This document shows, one piece after another, positions 33,234-38,270 of a stretch of DNA of 38,270 nucleotides. Position numbers and translations under genes: made by a program. The DNA is from CAYTAP01 sp964435775. GTDB lineage: Bacteria; Planctomycetota; Phycisphaerae; Tepidisphaerales; Tepidisphaeraceae. The stretch's first letter is position 1. Every line of letters starts with the position of its first letter. The notes under the pieces were generated by a model. The model had not been told where the DNA came from, did not search any database, and saw nothing but the letters and a program-made list of their open reading frames with translations. Location: contig CAYTAP010000022.1 of the NCBI GenBank assembly GCA_964435775.1, positions 1 to 38,270 on the forward strand, read 5' to 3'.

Positions 33234-34973
33234 CTAAAATGCCTCGGGGATGATCTTCCGCGTTTCCTCGCGGAGGAAGTGCATCACCTGTCGTTCGCTG
33301 TCAAAGCTCATCACCTTCCTGGCGACTTGCCTGGCGTGCTCCAACGTCGTGGAGCGAATGATTTTCTTGACCTCGGGAATGTCCGGGCCGTTCATGCTGA
33401 AGGTCATCAGTCCAAGCCCCAGGAGCAGCAGCGTGTACAACGCCTCCCCCGCCATTTCACCACAGACACTGACGCCGATCGAGTTGCGCGCCCCAGCCCG
33501 GATGATGTCGCGCACGAGGGCGAGAACCGCCGGGTGGGCGGGGCAAAACAACCCCGCCACTTTTTCGTTGGTGCGGTCCACGGCCAGCGTGTACTGGACC
33601 AGATCGTTGGTACCGATCGAGAAGAAATTGACCTCCTTGGCGAACAGGTTCGCCATCAGCGCCGCCGACGGCACCTCAACCATGATACCAATGGGAATGT
33701 CGCGGCGAAACTCGATGCCTTCATCCTCGAGTTCCTCCATGACGTCGTTGAGGACCATCTTCGCCTGGCGCAGCTCCATGAGCGTGGAGATCAGGGGGAA
33801 CATGATCCGCACATCGCCCAGGACGCTGGCGCGCATGATCGCGCGGAGCTGGCGCTTGAACATCGGGATGTCATGCAGGCACATCCGAATCGAGCGGTCG
33901 CCGAGGAAGGGGTTGCGCTCGGGGTTGGCGGCGCGCTCCTGAGTGTATTTGTCGGCGCCGAGGTCGAGTGTGCGGATGGTGAGGGGGCGCCCATTGAGTC
34001 GCTGCAAGGCATCCACATATGCCGCGTAGTGATCGGCCTCCGTGGGGGGCGTGGGGTTTGAAAGGTAGAGAAACTCCGTTCGATACAGGCCGATCCCCTC
34101 GGCGCCGCGACGGAGCGCGTCATCCACTTCTTCGGAAAACTCAATGTTGGCCTGCAGGCTGACGACGTGTCCGTCCTTGGTTTCAGCCGGCAGGTCCTGC
34201 AGCAGCGCCAATTCGCTCTCAAGCTTGCCGAGCTTGCGCTCGAACTCCCGGTGCTCCTCGAGTTGCTCCTCGTCGGGGTTGATGATGAGGACGCCGCGGT
34301 TGCCGTCGATGATGACGACATCGCCGCCGTTGATTTCGGAGGTGATGTTGCCCAGGCCCACGACGGCGGGAATCCCCATCGCCCGCGCGACGATGGCGGT
34401 GTGGCTGGTGCGCCCGCCGACATCGGTGGCAAAGCCGCGAATCCGCCGGCGATCCAGCGACGCGGTCTGGCTTGGAAGCAGGTCGTGGGCGATCACCACG
34501 GCGTCTTCAGTCAGGTGATTCAGCCGCTCATGGCGTTCGCCGATCAGCTTGTGAAGGACGCGGCGCTCGATGTCGTACAGGTCCTTGACACGATCGGAGA
34601 GGTATTTGTCGGTCATGCCCAGGAAGTTCTGGGCGTAGCGGCGAATGATGACGCTGACGGCGTATTCGGCGGTGATCTGTTCGGTGCGGATCAGGTCCAC
34701 CATCTGCTTGATGATGGACTTGTCCTTGAGCACGCCGATGTGGAAATTGAAAATCCCGCCGATTTCCTTCCCATGCTGGGAGGCCATCGTGTCGCGCAGG
34801 GTCTTGAGGTCAGCGATGGCGGCGGCGATGGCCTCATGGAGGCGCGGCGTCTCCTTCGTGACATCGGCGCTGGCGATATGGCGCTTGGGAATGAAGAGAT
34901 TCTCGGCGTCCAGTACGATCGCCGTACTGATCACCACCCCGGGAGAAACACCTATTCCTTTCTTGATCTCCAT
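33234..34973 (-). CDS. ptsI: Phosphoenolpyruvate-protein phosphotransferase (enzyme I)
   Basis: 579 residues. First protein of the phosphotransferase chain: PEP phosphorylates His191 in 'GGRTSHTAIVARAMGIP', which passes phosphate to HPr. The N-terminal HPr-binding helical part (about 30-150), the swivelling His domain and the PEP-binding barrel are all complete. The barrel has 'GIGLYRTEFLYL', 'MVEVPSAALMANLFAKEVNFFSIGTNDLVQYT' and the catalytic Cys in 'SVCGEMAGE'. No GAF domain precedes it, so it is the ptsI and not the ptsP type. Upstream on the same strand lie ptsH, ptsN and hpf. No sugar-specific IIB/IIC gene is in the window, so a regulatory role is plausible. Confidence 0.96.
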   Translation of the reverse strand: MEIKKGIGVSPGVVISTAIVLDAENLFIPKRHIASADVTKETPRLHEAIAAAIADLKTLRDTMASQHGKEIGGIFNFHIGVLKDKSIIKQMVDLIRTEQITAEYAVSVIIRRYAQNFLGMTDKYLSDRVKDLYDIERRVLHKLIGERHERLNHLTEDAVVIAHDLLPSQTASLDRRRIRGFATDVGGRTSHTAIVARAMGIPAVVGLGNITSEINGGDVVIIDGNRGVLIINPDEEQLEEHREFERKLGKLESELALLQDLPAETKDGHVVSLQANIEFSEEVDDALRRGAEGIGLYRTEFLYLSNPTPPTEADHYAAYVDALQRLNGRPLTIRTLDLGADKYTQERAANPERNPFLGDRSIRMCLHDIPMFKRQLRAIMRASVLGDVRIMFPLISTLMELRQAKMVLNDVMEELEDEGIEFRRDIPIGIMVEVPSAALMANLFAKEVNFFSIGTNDLVQYTLAVDRTNEKVAGLFCPAHPAVLALVRDIIRAGARNSIGVSVCGEMAGEALYTLLLLGLGLMTFSMNGPDIPEVKKIIRSTTLEHARQVARKVMSFDSERQVMHFLREETRKIIPEAF

Positions 34974-35054
34974 CGTTGCTCGGCGTTCAACAGCGGGTGT
35001 CGCGGCGGGCGGGCAAACGTCCTGCCCCGGCCGGCGATCCGTTGTCGATCGCTC

Positions 35055-35345
35055 CTATTCCTCTTCCCCGAACTTGGTTTCGAACAGTCGGGCGAGTTGC
35101 TCGGTCGCCTCCTCGGCGTCATCCCCCTCGGCTTCGATGCGCATGGGTGTTCCCTCCACCGCCGCCAGGATGATCATCTGCATGACGCTTTTCCCGTCGG
35201 CCTCGGCGGGTTCATCGCCTCCCTTTTTGACGGTCACGATGGAGGAAAACCGATTCGCCAGATCGACGAATTGCATGGCCGGACGCGCGTGAAGCCCCAG
35301 TTTGTTGCTGACGACAGTGTCTCGAATCGACGTAGACATACTCAT
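35055..35345 (-). CDS. ptsH: Phosphocarrier protein HPr
   Basis: 96 residues. Carries phosphate from enzyme I on His19 in 'GLHARPAMQF'. Ser53 in 'DGKSVMQMI' corresponds to the regulatory Ser46 of Gram-positive HPr, so HPr kinase control is possible although no hprK is seen here. The ATG at 35345 has GAGG seven bases upstream; a second ATG lies at 35339. It lies 81 bases before ptsI and 85 bases after ptsN, in the order ptsN-ptsH-ptsI on the minus strand. Confidence 0.95.
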   Translation of the reverse strand: MSMSTSIRDTVVSNKLGLHARPAMQFVDLANRFSSIVTVKKGGDEPAEADGKSVMQMIILAAVEGTPMRIEAEGDDAEEATEQLARLFETKFGEEE

Positions 35346-35430
35346 TCAGTTCCTCATGGCCGGTCGCTGATTCCCGGGGCAATTCACCGGCGGCGGTTTC
35401 CCACACCACCCCCCACCGGAGGCCGCGCAT

Positions 35431-35898
35431 TCATTTGCCCTGGTCCGCTTCATCAAGCAGCTCGACGATCGCCTCGCGGGTCGCCGACTGGCGAAGGAAT
35501 CGGCGGAACATGTCCTTCTGGAGGTTGCTGAACACGATGTTCATCGCCTGAAGGTGCTGCTGGGGCTGATTTTCAGGGCTGAGCAGCAGGACAATGCTGT
35601 ACACCGGCTGGTGGTCCAGCGCGGCGAAGTCGATCCCGCCGGCACTGCGCCCGATGGTGCCGCACATCCTGGTGATCTTCGGATGTTTGACATGGGGCAC
35701 GGCGACACCCTTGCCGAAACCGGTGGAACCATTTTTCTCGCGCTTGATCAGCGCGGCGACGATCTCCTCGACCGACTCGGCGGGGATCGCGCCATTTTGC
35801 GCCAGGGAAGCCACCAGTTCCTGGATGACGCCATCCCGGTCGCCCGCGGTCAATTCAGGAACGATCGCGTCATTAACGATGAACTCACTTAACTTCAT
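35431..35898 (-). CDS. ptsN: PTS IIA component, nitrogen-regulatory type
   Basis: 155 residues from the ATG at 35898. PTS_IIA type-2 (fructose/mannitol/Ntr) domain that receives phosphate from HPr on His69 in 'GVAVPHVKHPKI'. 'EKNGSTGFGKGVAVPH' matches the PtsN/FruA-type active-site region. The protein is a single domain, without the IIB or IIC fused in sugar transporters, which points to a regulatory enzyme as in PTS-Ntr. It lies between hpf and ptsH, as hpf-ptsN neighbours occur in many proteobacteria. Upstream sequence to 35964 is open but not conserved. Confidence 0.9.
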   Translation of the reverse strand: MKLSEFIVNDAIVPELTAGDRDGVIQELVASLAQNGAIPAESVEEIVAALIKREKNGSTGFGKGVAVPHVKHPKITRMCGTIGRSAGGIDFAALDHQPVYSIVLLLSPENQPQQHLQAMNIVFSNLQKDMFRRFLRQSATREAIVELLDEADQGK

Positions 35899-36041
35899 AT
35901 GCTCTACCTTGTTTGAACAAAGAACCCGTGATCTCCAAGCGTGTCGGTCCGCCACCCGAAGCATGCGACGAACACACCCGCGACCGACGAGCGGCCGGGA
36001 AACTCAACCCAGCGCGGCTTCATCTTGCCCGCACGCGCGTA

Positions 36042-36368
36042 TCACAGTTGCCGCTTGTCCTCTCCTTCGGGGTGCTTGCGGTTGCGGTGTTTTTTCTTGT
36101 GCTCCGTCAACTGTCTTTCCAAGTTGGTCGCACACGCCTCGATGGACGCGTACGCATCATTTTCCTCGCCATGCGCTATAAACATACCTTTATGCTCGGC
36201 GTTGACAATCATCTCCACCTTGATGGCGTCGGCTTTGTCCTTGTCGAGGACCACCTCGATTTCCTGGACCTTGTCATAAAACTTCAACAGTTTGTTTGCC
36301 TTCTCCTCGGCAAAGGTCTTTAAAGCCGGTGTAACGCCCATGTGTCGCGCGACAACTGTTACAAGCAC
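36042..36368 (-). CDS. hpf: Ribosome hibernation promoting factor / RaiA family
   Basis: 108 residues with a GTG start at 36368, supported by AGGAG seven bases upstream. Binds the 30S decoding region and silences or dimerises ribosomes in stress. 'GVTPALKTFAEEKANKLLKFYDKVQEIEVVL' and 'EMIVNAEHKGMFIAHGEENDAYASIEACATNLERQL' form the expected beta-alpha-beta-beta-beta-alpha fold. The tail is basic (KKKHRNRKH). The length is that of short HPF/RaiA, without the long-form dimerisation domain. It is first of hpf-ptsN-ptsH-ptsI-RNase E/G on the minus strand. Confidence 0.93.
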   Translation of the reverse strand: MLVTVVARHMGVTPALKTFAEEKANKLLKFYDKVQEIEVVLDKDKADAIKVEMIVNAEHKGMFIAHGEENDAYASIEACATNLERQLTEHKKKHRNRKHPEGEDKRQL

Positions 36369-36562
36369 GGTGTTCTCCTGTGGTTAGAACCATTTACGGG
36401 GACCAGCAGGCCCCGCCACAAACTCATGGATGGATGCCGCCGGATTCGCGCCGGGGGCATTGTACAGACAATAAAAGTAAAAAACGACACGTCGTCCGCC
36501 GTGGACATGAGACTTTTTTCAAACGTGCGTCGTTCATGCTTTGGTCGTCTTTCGCCGCCATT

Positions 36563-37402
36563 CTACGCCAGCCCCGCATCATGGCGGGATGGGGAATCCG
36601 TCTGGGGTGTTCGAAGGCCGGCGCTGTCCTGTGAAGGAGCATGGGCGACGGACGCGGCATCGTCGGTCGTGGCCGCCGGGGCGATGACCCCGCCGCTCAC
36701 GAGCAGGCGCATCGCCTCCTCAACCGACAGCGGCAGTTCAATCACGCTCTCGCGGGGAACCATCAGCACATACCCGCTGAAGGCGGTTGGGGATGAGGGG
36801 ACGAAGACCGTCACCATTTCCTTTGCCGTCGCCGCGGTGAGCGGAGGCAGGCCGGCGCCCGTCACCAGACCGATCGACCAGATGCCTTTGGCGTGCGGCT
36901 CGACGGCGACCACGCGGCTGGCCTCAAATTGTCCCTGTCGCTCGGCCAGGAGAAAATCCGTCACCTGTTTGACGGCCGGATAGATCGTTCGGATGAGCGG
37001 GATCCGCATGACGCTGACTTCCACCAATCGCCAGGCTGTCTGTCCGATGAAATTGCCGACGAACACCCCCACGATGTACACCATCAGCACCGCGAGCAGC
37101 ACACCCACGATGCGCGTCCGCATGAGGTCCGCCCGCCAGTACCATTTGATGTAACCGACCGATTGTTCGGAGAAAACGCCGCGATAGACCCCTTCAAGCC
37201 AGATTCGCTGGATCACCCAGATCAGGTGCTGGCCAAGGCTGCTCCAGAGGAAGTTCCAGACCCACAGGACCAGCCACAAGGTGATGAGCGTGGGGGTGAC
37301 GGCGGCCAGACCGCGCAGGAAGAAGCGGCGAAAGTCCTCCCAGAACGAGATCCGTCTTCGACGGATGGAGGCGGAATTGTTCTCTGCTGATTTGCTTGGC
37401 AT
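36563..37402 (-). CDS. DUF502 family membrane protein
   Basis: 279 residues from the ATG at 37402. A basic N-terminus is followed by two membrane segments (about 25-55 and 100-125) and a soluble beta-rich part. DUF502 hallmarks are 'FLRGLAAVTPTLITLWLVLWVWNFLW', 'VGVLLAVLMVYIVGVFVGNFIG', 'RIPLIRTIYPAVKQVTDFLL' and 'GLVTGAG'. Function is unknown; a link to membrane-protein quality or transport is only surmised in the family. The C-terminal 40 residues are low-complexity. A GTG at 37447 is an alternative start. It is on the same strand as the hpf-pts group, 194 bases upstream of hpf. Confidence 0.85.
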   Translation of the reverse strand: MPSKSAENNSASIRRRRISFWEDFRRFFLRGLAAVTPTLITLWLVLWVWNFLWSSLGQHLIWVIQRIWLEGVYRGVFSEQSVGYIKWYWRADLMRTRIVGVLLAVLMVYIVGVFVGNFIGQTAWRLVEVSVMRIPLIRTIYPAVKQVTDFLLAERQGQFEASRVVAVEPHAKGIWSIGLVTGAGLPPLTAATAKEMVTVFVPSSPTAFSGYVLMVPRESVIELPLSVEEAMRLLVSGGVIAPAATTDDAASVAHAPSQDSAGLRTPQTDSPSRHDAGLA

Positions 37403-37510
37403 GATGCAATCGATCAACAAGACGACGCGGATGTGTTTGTCGCGCACAAGAATCCGCCAGCGCAGGCGGACATCGTCAACCCGCCGGTTCCGGCATTGCC
37501 CATATGAGCC

Positions 37511-38270
37511 TCACTGTTCTCCATCGGATTCCGTCGCGGGTTTGGCGATGGGCTGGCTCGTGGGCAGTTTGGCCAACTGCTCCACCGCGCCGGCGTAGCC
37601 GCGGACCAGATCAATATCATCCTTCGACGACAAGAGTGTGGCGATCTCCAGTTGGTCCTTGGCCGGGAGGCTCTGCACGGCGACCAGCGCAAGCAATCGC
37701 TTTTGCCATACGGCGGCTTTGGCCATGTCGCGGATCGCGCCAAGCCGCCGGGGATCATCGATGAGCCGGGCATGGAGATAACTCGCCCATGCCGCGACGC
37801 TCGGGTCGGAGTCATTGCCGACCTTGCGGATGACATCAATGAACTCGGGCACCCATGCCTTGAGTTTGTCCGGCGCATCGTCCGAGCGATAGAGCTGCGC
37901 GTACGCCGCCAACAGCCCGAGGTTTCTAAACCGTTCGGACGGCGTGCCGGAGGTTACTTTTTCATAGAGCGACTGCTTGGCCGCGTCATCGTCGAGCAAA
38001 TACCCATTGCGCTGAATCAGACGGTTCAATTGCGCCCGCTGCCCGGCCGGTCCGGGGGTGGAACCAGTGGCGTTGAAGACCGGGTTGGTGATGACACTGG
38101 CTGAAAGCTGAATGCTTGTGCGGGGATTGCTCTTGAGAAAGTTGTCGAGCACGCCCTGATCGATCCGGAGAATGCGACTGGTTGATTGATTGGGGCGGAG
38201 GACGAGGTAACCGCCGAGGCGGTCATACGCGATGGCGGGGATCGGCTGTTGATTGAGACCGCGCAGCTGG
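37511..38270 (-). CDS. Hypothetical helical-repeat-like protein (5' partial)
   Basis: The frame remains open through the right edge, so the N-terminus is missing; at least 252 residues are present. The visible N-part ('AYDRLGGYLVLRPNQSTSRI') is beta-like, and from about residue 75 it is helical ('RFRNLGLLAAYAQLYRSDD', 'SVAAWASYLHARLIDDPRRL', 'WQKRLLALVAVQSLPAKDQ'), resembling an alpha-solenoid such as HEAT repeats. The C-terminus is polar. No domain can be named. It runs toward the DUF502 gene on the same strand, 108 bases away. Confidence 0.7.
   Translation of the reverse strand, partial: QLRGLNQQPIPAIAYDRLGGYLVLRPNQSTSRILRIDQGVLDNFLKSNPRTSIQLSASVITNPVFNATGSTPGPAGQRAQLNRLIQRNGYLLDDDAAKQSLYEKVTSGTPSERFRNLGLLAAYAQLYRSDDAPDKLKAWVPEFIDVIRKVGNDSDPSVAAWASYLHARLIDDPRRLGAIRDMAKAAVWQKRLLALVAVQSLPAKDQLEIATLLSSKDDIDLVRGYAGAVEQLAKLPTSQPIAKPATESDGEQ

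Noticed and set aside
31391..33253. 620-codon open frame antisense to the RNase E/G gene
   Set aside because: Shadow of a real gene whose catalytic motifs are all on the minus strand.

Overview
The window looks like a chromosomal piece of a GC-rich planctomycete (Planctomycetota, probably Phycisphaerae-like). The evidence is two giant secreted proteins carrying the planctomycete N-terminal export motif (LESLESRQLLSA and FEALENRQMLSA), a small protein with a PEP-CTERM-like tail, secreted squalene-cyclase-fold and gluzincin proteins, and short lineage-type hypotheticals. No rRNA, tRNA, CRISPR array, transposase or phage gene was recognised. Two runs of N (4259-4301 and 11177-11186) show that this is a draft scaffold.

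Layout. 1-3.8 kb: a membrane-anchored Gly-rich / Tim44-like / zinc-ribbon / TerB protein (5' end outside the window), converging on an OsmC protein and a secreted metallopeptidase. 3.8-4.5 kb: an unusually AT-rich gene-free stretch with a sequence gap. 4.5-15.5 kb: a surface locus with two paralogous secreted beta-helix proteins that contain (Thr-Pro)n linkers, a PMT_2-type membrane glycosyltransferase lying between them, a Wzx-type flippase, a GT-A-like transferase and a GT4 transferase. 15.5-20.6 kb: housekeeping genes aroC, a nucleoside deaminase, folC and rimO. 20.7-22.4 kb: a PEP-CTERM-like protein, a cold-shock protein and a 0.7-kb gene-free region with a cluster of DnaA boxes. 22.4-30.4 kb, all plus strand: lptB, a PD-(D/E)XK-like protein, three small membrane or secreted proteins, bioB with an overlapping ketoacyl synthase, a secreted squalene-cyclase-fold protein, a quinone-oxidoreductase-like MDR protein and lgt. 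30.4-38.3 kb, all minus strand: a partial hypothetical, a DUF502 protein, hpf, ptsN, ptsH, ptsI and an RNase E/G. The last five form a compact post-transcriptional and nitrogen-type-PTS regulatory cluster without sugar permease genes.

Most interesting points: (1) a possible dedicated O-glycosylation or surface-matrix system in which the Thr-Pro linkers of the beta-helix proteins are modified by the adjacent glycosyltransferases; (2) a family of 7-bp-period repeats at four unrelated places, two of them folded into long inverted repeats between genes and one inside the rimO coding sequence; (3) a DnaA-box cluster that could mark an origin or a DnaA-controlled promoter; (4) a ketoacyl synthase translationally coupled to biotin synthase.
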